Shown here: positions 1 through 7,394 of the stretch, piece by piece
Numbering within the stretch: the first letter of the stretch is position 1
Layout of the letters: every line of letters begins with the position of its first letter
Origin: an uncultured Oscillospiraceae bacterium
Lineage (GTDB): Bacteria > Bacillota > Clostridia > Oscillospirales > Ruminococcaceae
Assembly (NCBI GenBank): GCA_904397845.1
Contig: CAJFOX010000011.1
Coordinates: forward strand, 124,001-188,000
Direction: 5' to 3'
DNA length: 64,000 bases
Program-made: the position numbers and the translations under genes
Notes under the pieces: generated by a model
What the model was told of the DNA's origin: nothing
The model's input: only the letters and a program-made list of their open reading frames with translations
Databases searched by the model: none

Positions 1-324
1 TAAATCATATTATTTGTTTTTATGCTTTCAAAATTCCATTTCATCTCGATATGCGAACCATTCAGCCGTCTGCCGCGTCCATGAGTTCTTCTTTTGATTT
101 GGATGGTCTGTAATCCCCTGATGTCAGAGTCATCCTATCATCTTTCTGAAAAAGTCCGCTGCGCCGCATCAAGAATTTTTCCACAGTTACTTCTGGTATT
201 TGCTCTGTGCCGCATAGCACCTTTCTTCTCTTACCATATCTGTGTAGCTGTTCGTTACGAAAGGGTTTTGGAAAGCGTCTTGTAGCAATTAACAGGTATC
301 ATTCCCTTTTAGCCGCCAAACAAA
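1..324. other. Gene-poor left edge
   Basis: No convincing gene. On the minus strand one frame is open from about 304 down to a TGA near 97 and reads like protein near its end (ending ...SKEELMDAADG), but it has no well-placed start codon with a ribosome site and runs straight into stop codons. It could be the worn remnant of a gene or chance. A 63-codon plus-strand frame at 94-285 has no ribosome site and is not supported. Confidence 0.3.
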
Positions 325-366
325 ACACAAGGCTGCCATCTTTACACACGGCAGCCTTGTGTTTTT
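325..366 (-). terminator. Intrinsic terminator after the HAAS-domain gene
   Basis: A perfect 13-bp inverted repeat (325-337 with 350-362, loop of 12) sits directly at the stop codon of the minus-strand gene that ends at 365. T-rich tracts lie on both sides, so it could stop transcription in either direction. Confidence 0.8.
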
Positions 367-1459
367 AACGACCTTTTACAAAAACACCGTAGCGGAGGGT
401 TTTATATATGGTCACACCAATGTCAACCAAAGTGAACAGAACAATAAAGGCAAGAAGGCCGTTTGATACCATGTCCGCATTCCAGAAAGAAAGGAATTTT
501 TCTGCTGAACTTGCTTCTCCCCCCAGCGCCGACTGGATTTCAGAAACAAAATTCGGGTTCCAAATGGGCAGGACCTTCAGAACAACTACGCTTAACACAA
601 TTTGAATTGCTCCACACACAATATTGCTGACCATAACTAATTTGCAGTAACAGCCCACCACCAGTTGCAAGATCTCATCCGCAAGGCCCACCAGCAGACT
701 AAGCACAAATACCGGAAGAATGGTTCCCCATTGGTCCAGATTGAAAACAGGCACGGTTTTGACTGTTTCGTTTTCCGGAAAGAAGGCTGCAAAGAACTGC
801 GGGGCAAAAATCAGCAGTACACAGAAAATGACGATAAATACAATGCCCGCTATACTATCTCCTCGGCTGATGAGCGCTTTTTTGTCTGGTATCGGTTCCA
901 AAAAGCTGGGCGTCCATCTGGATTCCGCTGTTTTCTTTTGCTCTGACAGCTTTCCTACCGACCACTTTTCTGCTTTCTTCGTCTCGATCTTTACTTTTTG
1001 GCGTTCCATAACGGCAAAGATCAATGTCACGGCACCGAATGCGGATACGCAGGAAATCAGCACATCAGAAAATCCTTTGGTCAGACCGTCAACAATCGCA
1101 CGGATTATAATGGGCGCAGCGTTTTGCGAAGTAAAAACAGCGGCCTGACCAAAAGCATGAATAAGGGAAACGGCCAAAATCGGGACCGCAGTGCAAATTA
1201 AGATCACTTTGACAAACCAAAGATAGGTTTCAAAATATTCAGGACCGATCAGATACTGGCGGTCATTCTGATACTGTTTTGCAAATTCCGCCGGATCTCC
1301 AAGCTGGGTCAATACCGTTTCCATGGAACCTTTATCCGCGTACATATCGCTGATCAGTTCTTCTAGCTCCATCCGCGCCTCATCCCTTTGTGCCCTGGAT
1401 AGACGGCGAATAACCTGATAGATATATCTTCCCATCAACTCTTTATCATCGAGCGTCAT
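365..1459 (-). CDS. HAAS-domain (DUF1700-like) multi-pass membrane protein
   Basis: Predicted 364-residue membrane protein. The first ~70 residues are a soluble helical domain (MTLDDKELMGRYIYQVIRRL, then ELEELISDMY and LGDPAEFAKQY) of the HAAS/DUF1700 type that regularly accompanies PadR repressors; about six hydrophobic segments follow. Start chosen at the ATG that overlaps the padR stop (ATGA) and has GGAGGAAGAAAC in front; a longer frame upstream has no ribosome site. Co-translated with the PadR gene, so it is probably the target that PadR represses. Its biochemical function is not known; this family is often linked to envelope or drug stress. The pairing is well supported, the role is inference. 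Confidence 0.75.
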   Translation of the reverse strand: MTLDDKELMGRYIYQVIRRLSRAQRDEARMELEELISDMYADKGSMETVLTQLGDPAEFAKQYQNDRQYLIGPEYFETYLWFVKVILICTAVPILAVSLIHAFGQAAVFTSQNAAPIIIRAIVDGLTKGFSDVLISCVSAFGAVTLIFAVMERQKVKIETKKAEKWSVGKLSEQKKTAESRWTPSFLEPIPDKKALISRGDSIAGIVFIVIFCVLLIFAPQFFAAFFPENETVKTVPVFNLDQWGTILPVFVLSLLVGLADEILQLVVGCYCKLVMVSNIVCGAIQIVLSVVVLKVLPIWNPNFVSEIQSALGGEASSAEKFLSFWNADMVSNGLLAFIVLFTLVDIGVTIYKTLRYGVFVKGR

Positions 1460-1800
1460 GTTTCTTCCTCCCCCAATAACCGCCTCATTCCAGCGGATAA
1501 ATTCTCCCAATATGTTTTCATTTGTTTATAGATTTCCGTTCCATACTCCGTTCGCTGATAATATTTTCTAGGCTTTGCACCGCCGGTTTCCCACTTGCTT
1601 TCCAAAAGTCCCTGACTCTCCAGCCTGCGAAGAAGCGGATACAAGGTATTTGGATCTATGGTGATGCCCTTTTCTTCCAGGCTCTGCACCAGAGCATATC
1701 CATATTTAGGTTCTTTCATTTGGCTAAGCACACTGATTGCCAGCGTCCCTCGGCGCAGCTCCAAAAGCAAGGAGGACAACAGATCCTTCTCTTCTCCCAT
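1456..1800 (-). CDS. PadR family transcriptional regulator
   Basis: A 114-residue PadR-type winged-helix repressor: the N-terminal stretch LRRGTLAISVLSQM, the YGYALVQSLEE helix, and NTLYPLLRRLESQGLLES as recognition helix and wing, with SKWETGGAKPRKYYQRTEYG leading to a C-terminal dimerisation helix. Start placed at the ATG 8 bases after GGAGG rather than 9 bases further up. It is the first gene of a two-gene operon with the HAAS membrane protein (4-base overlap). The promoter in front contains a near-perfect palindrome of the PadR-operator type, which suggests autorepression. The ligand is unknown. Confidence 0.9.
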   Translation of the reverse strand: MGEEKDLLSSLLLELRRGTLAISVLSQMKEPKYGYALVQSLEEKGITIDPNTLYPLLRRLESQGLLESKWETGGAKPRKYYQRTEYGTEIYKQMKTYWENLSAGMRRLLGEEET

Positions 1801-1820
1801 CAGTGTCACCTCCTAATAAT

Positions 1821-1850
1821 AATATACTGTGTATTACACTGTATTGTCAA
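1821..1850 (-). promoter_or_regulatory. padR promoter with palindromic operator
   Basis: On the minus strand TTGACA (1845-1850), an 18-base spacer and TATATT (1821-1826) precede padR. The segment 1824-1844 is a palindrome, symmetric at every pair apart from three single unpaired positions, lying over the spacer and -10. This fits binding by the PadR protein itself and blocking of RNA polymerase. Confidence 0.75.
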
Positions 1851-1911
1851 TAACAAAATAAAGTAATTAAAAAAAATAACAAATTCTAACGGTTTTCATG
1901 ATGACGATAGA

Positions 1912-1949
1912 TAAAAAGACCTCCGCCTGACTTTGCGCCGGGCGGAGGT
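1912..1949 (-). terminator. Terminator of the HTH/ABC/zinc-ribbon operon
   Basis: GC-rich 8-bp hairpin (1920-1927 with 1941-1948) followed on the minus strand by a T-run. It lies 48 bases after the stop codon of the small zinc-ribbon gene. Confidence 0.75.
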
Positions 1950-1996
1950 TCTTACCGCATAAGTTGCCATATCATCAGCAAGGAATTTCATCCAAC

Positions 1997-2197
1997 TCAC
2001 CATTTCAGTTTTTCAACGTCTTTCATGTAAACAGAGACCTCCCCGCATTTAGGACAAATGGCAACTTCAGGTCTCCCTATTCTGCCTCCAAATAATTTGT
2101 TTTTATCGGACGATAAAACAATCCCATATCCGGCACCCTCTACTTTTATTGCACAGTTTTCTTTCATATCACTTCCACAGCGAATACATTTCCTCAT
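1997..2197 (-). CDS. Small zinc-ribbon protein
   Basis: A 66-residue protein with two CxxC pairs: MRKCIRCG at the N-terminus and ICPKCGEV near the C-terminus, about 43 residues apart, as in small zinc-ribbon proteins. Start chosen at the ATG 8-9 bases after GGAGGTG; the frame continues upstream inside the neighbouring permease gene but without a start signal. Last gene of the operon with the ABC permease, 44 bases behind it. Function unknown; similar proteins are annotated as nucleic-acid-binding zinc ribbons without experimental support. Confidence 0.75.
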   Translation of the reverse strand: MRKCIRCGSDMKENCAIKVEGAGYGIVLSSDKNKLFGGRIGRPEVAICPKCGEVSVYMKDVEKLKW

Positions 2198-2241
2198 TTT
2201 AAAGCACCTCCATTTCACATTTATAAAGTCTTTGCAACGCA

Positions 2242-3813
2242 TCAGCCGCGCAGCCGGAAGGTTTTCGGTGCAAACCGATAAATCAAAATACATGCCGCAA
2301 TGAAATACAGCACGCAAAAAGCAATGCACATCACTCCAAATACCAAGGTGGGCATCCGTACCCGCATTAGGTAGAAACAGACAAAGTAGGTAACGGACAT
2401 TACCAACTGATATGTTCCGCTTTTTACCTGTGCATCTACAGAATATGGCTGCAACAGATAGTAAACAGTCAGATAGTGAACAGAAAAAAACATGCTCATG
2501 CAAAGGATGGAAACAAAGAGCACCACATAATTGAGCGGATTATCCGTTCCTCCGGACGCATACAGAAGGACCCCAAGACCTGCGCCGATTACCAGGGCCG
2601 GCGGCAGATTGATCTTCATAATTTCCCTCAAACGGATTCGGAACAATGTTAAGACCATATCCGGCTTTTTATAAAAAGAGTAGGTCAGCAGGCTGTGGTC
2701 GCAGTTCATGAACAGCGCCCTGGTGAAACCGGTTCCACGATTAATGGCATACATAATAAATGCAAAATAGGGAAGAAACACCATCAACAGCTCATTGGTT
2801 TTCTCTTTCATTTCCGGTACAAGGTAAAAAGCCAAAAGAACACCAAGCAGTATAAACAGGCATATCGATGTTATTTTCTTGGTGGAACTCCAGAGAATCT
2901 TCCTGTGCCGTTTAATGAACAGTTCATTGAGGTATTCGAACCCCTTTCGCTTGCTGGTGATGCTGGTATCTGTACTGATCATCTTCTGGCTTTGCCTCTG
3001 AGACGCCTGTGCTATAGTATCCATCTGATTTGTCAGCTGCGCCAAAAGCTGCTGATTGATTTCTCTGTATCCGCTAAAATGCAGGATTTCCCAAAGGCCG
3101 ACAGCTCCTGCCGGAATAAAAGCAACGATCAAAACTGCCGAAACGATTCCCGGAACGACAATTCCCGCTGCGGACAGGCCATAGGCAGCCGCCAGCAACA
3201 GCCCAACCAAAATCCAAAGGTGTTTGCGCAGCTTGTTTTCATTGTAGACCAATCCCCGCTTTTTATAATCCCAAAGCTCAAAAGCCGCCACAGCCATTTT
3301 GACGCCTGCTACTGAAAACGGAATCAGCAGGCATAGCCACAGGGGAATTCCTTTGTCCAGCCCAAACCAGAGGGAGAACGGAAGGAAGCCTACAATCACT
3401 TTTAAAATCGCATAAATGTAGTTGACCAGTGTATATTTCCGCGCATCCATCCGCATCAGGATCATGGCATAGTATTTATCTTTTGTTGGATTAAATATGT
3501 TGGTATTCATCCATGCGCCAATGATTGTCAAAAAAAGCAGGATGTGCAGATATACCTGGTCGGCCGGTACTGTTTCATATAGCAGCCCAAAACCAACTAC
3601 CATCGTGATAAAATAAAGGAACTTACCCAGGAAAACCGAAATGATTTCCCACAGCAGGGAAAGCACATTGGCGAAGATCTTAAGCCCCCGCACACGGTAC
3701 AAAGTTGCCGGCAGGATCCGTTTGATCAGCGGAATCTGTTTGAGGGAATACAAAATGCCATTGACACGGTATGTATTTTTCAAAGAAAACGAAATCTTAA
3801 GAGTCTTAAGCAT
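2242..3813 (-). CDS. ABC transporter permease (ABC-2/putative exporter type)
   Basis: 523-residue multi-pass protein with about 10-12 hydrophobic segments (for example LLWEIISVFLGKFLYFITMV, LLLAAAYGLSAAGIVV, ICLFILLGVLLAFYLV) and a soluble middle region around residue 255-300. Its start overlaps the end of the ATPase gene by 8 bases and has GGAGGAAGAAC in front, so the two are translationally coupled and form one transporter. No ATPase domain of its own. The substrate cannot be read from the sequence; the operon with an HTH repressor and no binding protein points to export. Confidence 0.75.
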   Translation of the reverse strand: MLKTLKISFSLKNTYRVNGILYSLKQIPLIKRILPATLYRVRGLKIFANVLSLLWEIISVFLGKFLYFITMVVGFGLLYETVPADQVYLHILLFLTIIGAWMNTNIFNPTKDKYYAMILMRMDARKYTLVNYIYAILKVIVGFLPFSLWFGLDKGIPLWLCLLIPFSVAGVKMAVAAFELWDYKKRGLVYNENKLRKHLWILVGLLLAAAYGLSAAGIVVPGIVSAVLIVAFIPAGAVGLWEILHFSGYREINQQLLAQLTNQMDTIAQASQRQSQKMISTDTSITSKRKGFEYLNELFIKRHRKILWSSTKKITSICLFILLGVLLAFYLVPEMKEKTNELLMVFLPYFAFIMYAINRGTGFTRALFMNCDHSLLTYSFYKKPDMVLTLFRIRLREIMKINLPPALVIGAGLGVLLYASGGTDNPLNYVVLFVSILCMSMFFSVHYLTVYYLLQPYSVDAQVKSGTYQLVMSVTYFVCFYLMRVRMPTLVFGVMCIAFCVLYFIAACILIYRFAPKTFRLRG

Positions 3814-4513
3814 GTTCTTCCTCCCGCAGAGCTGCAATGATCTTATCTTTGAACTCATGGCTGTCCAGATTGGATTTGTCAATTCGTTCCAACATTCCAT
3901 GATTGAGCAGTACAATCTCATCGCACAGATCCAGCGCCAGATCCATGATATGGGTGGAAAAGATGGTGATTCTTCCCTGCTTTAAGGAGCGGAGCAGCTG
4001 CTTCATTTCCTCGGCGACCACTACATCCAAGGAAGTCAGCGGTTCATCCAACAGTAAAAGGGGCGGTTGCGCAATGATGTTAATAAGCATCTGCATTTTG
4101 TTTTTCATCCCGTGGGAATAGTCTTTTAAAAGCTTATCCCGATCCTCCGGCTCAATACTCATATACTCAAAGTATTCATCGATTGATTTGGGGGTTTGGA
4201 TCCTCTTTTCATTGATGTCCAGAAAGAATTTCAAAAATTCCCGCCCCGTAAGGAACTCAGGCACAGTGGGGGTGGACAGTACGTACCCAATATCATCTGC
4301 CACAACTTCACGACGATTTCCATTATCCTCCAGCCAAAAGCTGCCTCCATCCGCTTTGATATCCCGGTTTATACAGTTAAAGAGTGTGGTCTTACCTGCA
4401 CCGTTCCGTCCAAGAAGGCCGTAGATCTTCCCGCTTTCAAAGGTAAAACTGATGTCCCGCAGGACTTCCTTTTTCTCAAAATGTTTAGACAAATGCTCGA
4501 TAACAAAATTCAT
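3806..4513 (-). CDS. ABC transporter ATP-binding protein
   Basis: 235-residue ATPase. Walker A GRNGAGKTT at about residue 35-43, Walker B LLLLDEP followed by the D-loop SLD at about 153-163, and the H-loop histidine in IFSTHIMD. The signature motif is degenerate (YSHGMKNKM in place of LSGGQ), which is common in ABC-2 type ATPases. It energises the permease encoded immediately downstream and is preceded by GGAGG 8 bases before its ATG. Substrate unknown. Confidence 0.88.
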   Translation of the reverse strand: MNFVIEHLSKHFEKKEVLRDISFTFESGKIYGLLGRNGAGKTTLFNCINRDIKADGGSFWLEDNGNRREVVADDIGYVLSTPTVPEFLTGREFLKFFLDINEKRIQTPKSIDEYFEYMSIEPEDRDKLLKDYSHGMKNKMQMLINIIAQPPLLLLDEPLTSLDVVVAEEMKQLLRSLKQGRITIFSTHIMDLALDLCDEIVLLNHGMLERIDKSNLDSHEFKDKIIAALREEEHA

Positions 4514-4528
4514 AGAAATTTCCTCCGA

Positions 4529-4954
4529 TTACATTCTGCGTTGATAATAAGCTATAAAAGCAAGGTCCAGAACCGTTTTCAGAAGGAACACTCCCACAAA
4601 AGCAAGAGTAACCCAGAGAGGTGCATCTAAAATAATGGCAGCCCAGGCTCCTCCCATTAGCAGCCAGTGAAGGATCTCGCCGGAAAGCGCCTGCGCTTTG
4701 CTGCGAATCAACTGATTGCGTTCATCCTTTCTCTCGATTTCGTTTTGCTTCACAATTTCCGGGTTTTTTTCGTTCCAACGTTCCACCCACCACTTGACAA
4801 GCCCAAAGCTGAATAATCCGGCGCCTACGCCGATTACCGCTCCAATCTGGGTTTTGTTCCACACTTGTGCCGGTAGGAATTTTGCAACAGCCGCAAGAAC
4901 AAGCCCCAGGATTTCCAAAATCAGATACAGCGTTTGCTTTGTTTTCGCTTTCAC
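4529..4954 (-). CDS. Four-helix membrane protein of unknown function
   Basis: 141 residues: two hydrophobic segments near the N-terminus (LYLILEILGLVLAAVAKFLP and IGAVIGVGAGLFSFGLV), a charged cytoplasmic-type loop (ERKDERNQLIRSKAQ) and two segments near the C-terminus. Membrane proteins of this size are often encoded directly after small Cro/CI repressors in Clostridia. Here it overlaps the HTH gene by 4 bases (ATGA-type), so the two are probably made together. It may sense a membrane condition for the repressor, but that is inference. Confidence 0.65.
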   Translation of the reverse strand: MKAKTKQTLYLILEILGLVLAAVAKFLPAQVWNKTQIGAVIGVGAGLFSFGLVKWWVERWNEKNPEIVKQNEIERKDERNQLIRSKAQALSGEILHWLLMGGAWAAIILDAPLWVTLAFVGVFLLKTVLDLAFIAYYQRRM

Positions 4955-5154
4955 GATCCATCCTCCTCATAGATAAAAATCTCTTCAATTGCCATATTGA
5001 AATATCGGGCAATTTTAAACGCCAGGACGATGGAGGGGTTATACCGTCCATTTTCCAATGAACCAATGGTCTGGCGGGAGACTTTCAAAGCGCTTGCCAA
5101 ATCTTCCTGCTTGATGCCGCGTCTTTTCCGGATTTCTTCCAAGCGATTCTTCAT
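4951..5154 (-). CDS. Small Cro/CI-type (XRE) transcriptional regulator
   Basis: 67 residues, almost entirely one HTH_3 domain: IRKRRGIKQEDLASALKVSR then QTIGSLENGRYNPSIVLAFK and IARYFNMAIEEIF. This short form resembles the YozG/YvaO-like regulators that head small membrane-protein operons. First gene of an operon that continues into a membrane protein, an ABC ATPase/permease and a zinc-ribbon protein. The promoter region carries three copies of a GGAAAG half-site, two of them as a palindrome between -10 and the start codon, consistent with autorepression. Confidence 0.9.
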   Translation of the reverse strand: MKNRLEEIRKRRGIKQEDLASALKVSRQTIGSLENGRYNPSIVLAFKIARYFNMAIEEIFIYEEDGS

Positions 5155-5176
5155 AAGGCCCCCTCCTGTTTTTTAT

Positions 5177-5240
5177 GGAAAGTTTGCTTTCCGTATTTCA
5201 TTATATATACTACAGAACAAATGTCAAGTTAACTTTCCGT
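5177..5240 (-). promoter_or_regulatory. Promoter and operator of the HTH/ABC operon
   Basis: Minus strand: TTGACA (5222-5227), 16-base spacer, TATAAT (5200-5205). Downstream of -10 lies the palindrome GGAAAG-4-CTTTCC (5177-5192); a third GGAAAG half-site lies just upstream of -35 (5233-5240). The arrangement suggests a repressor binding on both sides of the polymerase, most simply the HTH protein encoded next. Confidence 0.75.
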
Positions 5241-5267
5241 AAAAAAAGGCACCCGATTGGGCGCCCA
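5240..5267 (-). terminator. Intrinsic terminator, minus strand
   Basis: On the minus strand a 7-bp GC-rich stem with one G-U pair and a 4-base loop is followed by seven T. It ends transcription arriving from the transporter genes at 5709-9147 just upstream of the HTH promoter. Confidence 0.7.
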
Positions 5268-5708
5268 AAACATTTTCCAACAATATCCGGTTTACATCCG
5301 CCTGCAAAAGCACTTTGTATTTCACCATATTGTCCGGCACTTGATTCATCCCTGTTTCACCGATTCAAGGCTAGTATTCGGCGACAGGCCGACAGAGCAT
5401 TTGAAAGACCGGCCAGCATGACTGTTTGGCCGGTCAGTTCGAATGGGAATTTCCCCAAATGACCTTTCGCCGTATCGCGAATCCCAAACGCCGTTCAAGG
5501 CTCTTTCCGCAGTATATAACTCAGAAAACTAGAACATCGCCCGTTTCCCTTATCCCAAAGGATACATACAACTTCCTTCTTTGCAAACTCCATTTTCGCT
5601 GCAAAGGCTCCCCTTATATACGGAGCGGGGAAAACAGAAGCGTGTTATAAATCGCTCTCCAACATTCATTCTGTAAAGCTTAAGTCCAGGGGGCTCCATG
5701 CCTATTCT
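5268..5708. other. Gene-less stretch after the CydDC-like operon
   Basis: About 440 bases with no supported gene. The only clear structure is a perfect 9-bp inverted repeat (GACCGGCCA ... TGGCCGGTC, about 5408-5436) with only a weak T-tract on the minus side, possibly a first terminator for the transporter operon. Plus-strand frames of up to 74 codons here lack ribosome sites. Confidence 0.4.
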
Positions 5709-7394
5709 TCATTTTCCCACTTTCATCGCGGCTCCATTTTCCAGGCATACAACGCGGTTGCAACCGGTGAGCGTCGATGGGCGATGCGAAACGATGAGAA
5801 GCATCTTATCTCCGCACTCCTCACGAAGTGTTTGGAGCAGTTCCTTTTCGTGGAGTACATCAAGGCTGCTGGTCGGTTCGTCCATGACAATAACATCGGG
5901 GTTCACCAGCATCGTGCGAGCAATCCCCACCCTCTGGCGTTCCCCTCCGGAAAGTCTGGCTCCCATCTGTCCCATCTGCGTATCATAGCCATCCGGCAGC
6001 GTCTTGATAAATTCAGCAAGTCCCGCTCTGCGGGCAGCATCTTCAATCTCGTTCCGAGACGCGTTTGGTCTGCCTAAGGCGATATTCTCTGCAATGCTTC
6101 CATGAAAGAGGAAGGTATCCTGTTCCAAAACAGCGATTCGCTGCCGCAGTTCCGCCAAAGATACTTCTTCAATCGGAATACCGTTGATGCGGATCTGTCC
6201 TCCTTGCACGTTCCAGAAACGCAGCAACAAACGAAGTACAGTAGATTTTCCAATACCGCTTTCCCCCATGATCCCCAATTTTTCGTTCTCAGAAATGGTA
6301 AGGCAGAAGTCCTGCAAAATGGTTTTAGAAGAATTCCCATAGGAAAAGCTCACGTGATCGAATTCAATCACCCGGATTGGGCCGCACTGCTTTGGATGCT
6401 GCGGTTCGGTCACTTCTGGACTTGTATCTTCAATAAGAAATAAGCGTTCTGCGGCTGCATAGGTTTCCAGCAAGCTGGAGATCACCATAGTAAGAGACTG
6501 GGTAGACGAAAAAGAAGCCGCCGCCACAAAGGACAAAACCACTGTTCCAATAGGATTCGGCGCTCCGGAAGCAGCCAGCCAAGATGCTACCGCAATCACC
6601 AGTATCCTTGCCAGATACACAAAAAAGGTAGGCGCAGAGGAAACTGTTTGCCTGTGAATGGTCAGGCCATGGGCAGCACGGTTTATCTCACAGTTTTTCT
6701 CTCGTACCTGCTCCATTCTTTGTAGACCGAAACCAAAAATCTGGATATCCTTTAGGCCGTAAACGCTCTCCAGCACCAGCGATTTCATCTCCCCAAGGCG
6801 TGTGCGGTAGCGCATCCCCACATCGCGTCCGGCCCTTACAGCGATCAGCGGGAATATAACACTGACTATCAGATAGACGGGCAACAGCACTGCTGCAAAC
6901 AGCGGATGAAACCACAGTGCCAATCCAAGAGTCACACATGGCAGGATAATCACCGTAAACATCGGGCCAATGGTGTGCGCAAAGAAGAATTCTACCGTTT
7001 CGATATCGGAAACAGCAATATTCAAAATGTCCCCTTTCTCTCTGTCCATAAGGCAAGCGGGAGCCAGCTTTCGAATGGTTTCATACAGATGCACCCGCAT
7101 ACCGGCCAGAAGCTTATAAGCGCCTGCATGAGAAACGACGCCTTCGATATAGCGGCCAAGCACGATGAGCACAGCGGAAAAAAACATCCATCCGCCATAG
7201 AACCAAGGGGAACCTCCAACCATTCCCGTGCAGGACAGAAGCAACAGAGCGCCAAACCCCATCAGGCCCATCTGCGCAAGATTTCCGATGATGCTGGCAA
7301 GAGTGGATACAATCAGGGTTCCTTTCACCGGCGCGGCAATTTGCAGCAGCCGCCGTGTCATAGAAGGGATAGAATAAGAAAAGCGCTTACGCAT
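5709..7394 (-). CDS. CydC-like ABC transporter half (fused membrane/ATPase)
   Basis: 561 residues: six-helix exporter-type membrane domain, then an ATPase with Walker A GESGIGKST, signature LSGGERQR, Walker B VIVMDEPTSSLD and the H-loop VSHR. The membrane domain (REKGDILNIAVSDIETVEFF) resembles CydC of the thiol-exporting CydDC pair. Start set at the ATG after AGGAGGAAATACTCC; it overlaps the partner gene by 8 bases. Together they should form a heterodimer. True substrate uncertain: this group also includes siderophore and haem-related transporters, and no cytochrome bd genes are nearby. Confidence 0.8.
   Translation of the reverse strand: MRKRFSYSIPSMTRRLLQIAAPVKGTLIVSTLASIIGNLAQMGLMGFGALLLLSCTGMVGGSPWFYGGWMFFSAVLIVLGRYIEGVVSHAGAYKLLAGMRVHLYETIRKLAPACLMDREKGDILNIAVSDIETVEFFFAHTIGPMFTVIILPCVTLGLALWFHPLFAAVLLPVYLIVSVIFPLIAVRAGRDVGMRYRTRLGEMKSLVLESVYGLKDIQIFGFGLQRMEQVREKNCEINRAAHGLTIHRQTVSSAPTFFVYLARILVIAVASWLAASGAPNPIGTVVLSFVAAASFSSTQSLTMVISSLLETYAAAERLFLIEDTSPEVTEPQHPKQCGPIRVIEFDHVSFSYGNSSKTILQDFCLTISENEKLGIMGESGIGKSTVLRLLLRFWNVQGGQIRINGIPIEEVSLAELRQRIAVLEQDTFLFHGSIAENIALGRPNASRNEIEDAARRAGLAEFIKTLPDGYDTQMGQMGARLSGGERQRVGIARTMLVNPDVIVMDEPTSSLDVLHEKELLQTLREECGDKMLLIVSHRPSTLTGCNRVVCLENGAAMKVGK

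Noticed and set aside
94-285. 63-codon plus-strand ORF at the left edge
   Set aside because: No ribosome site, no promoter, composition unlike neighbouring genes.
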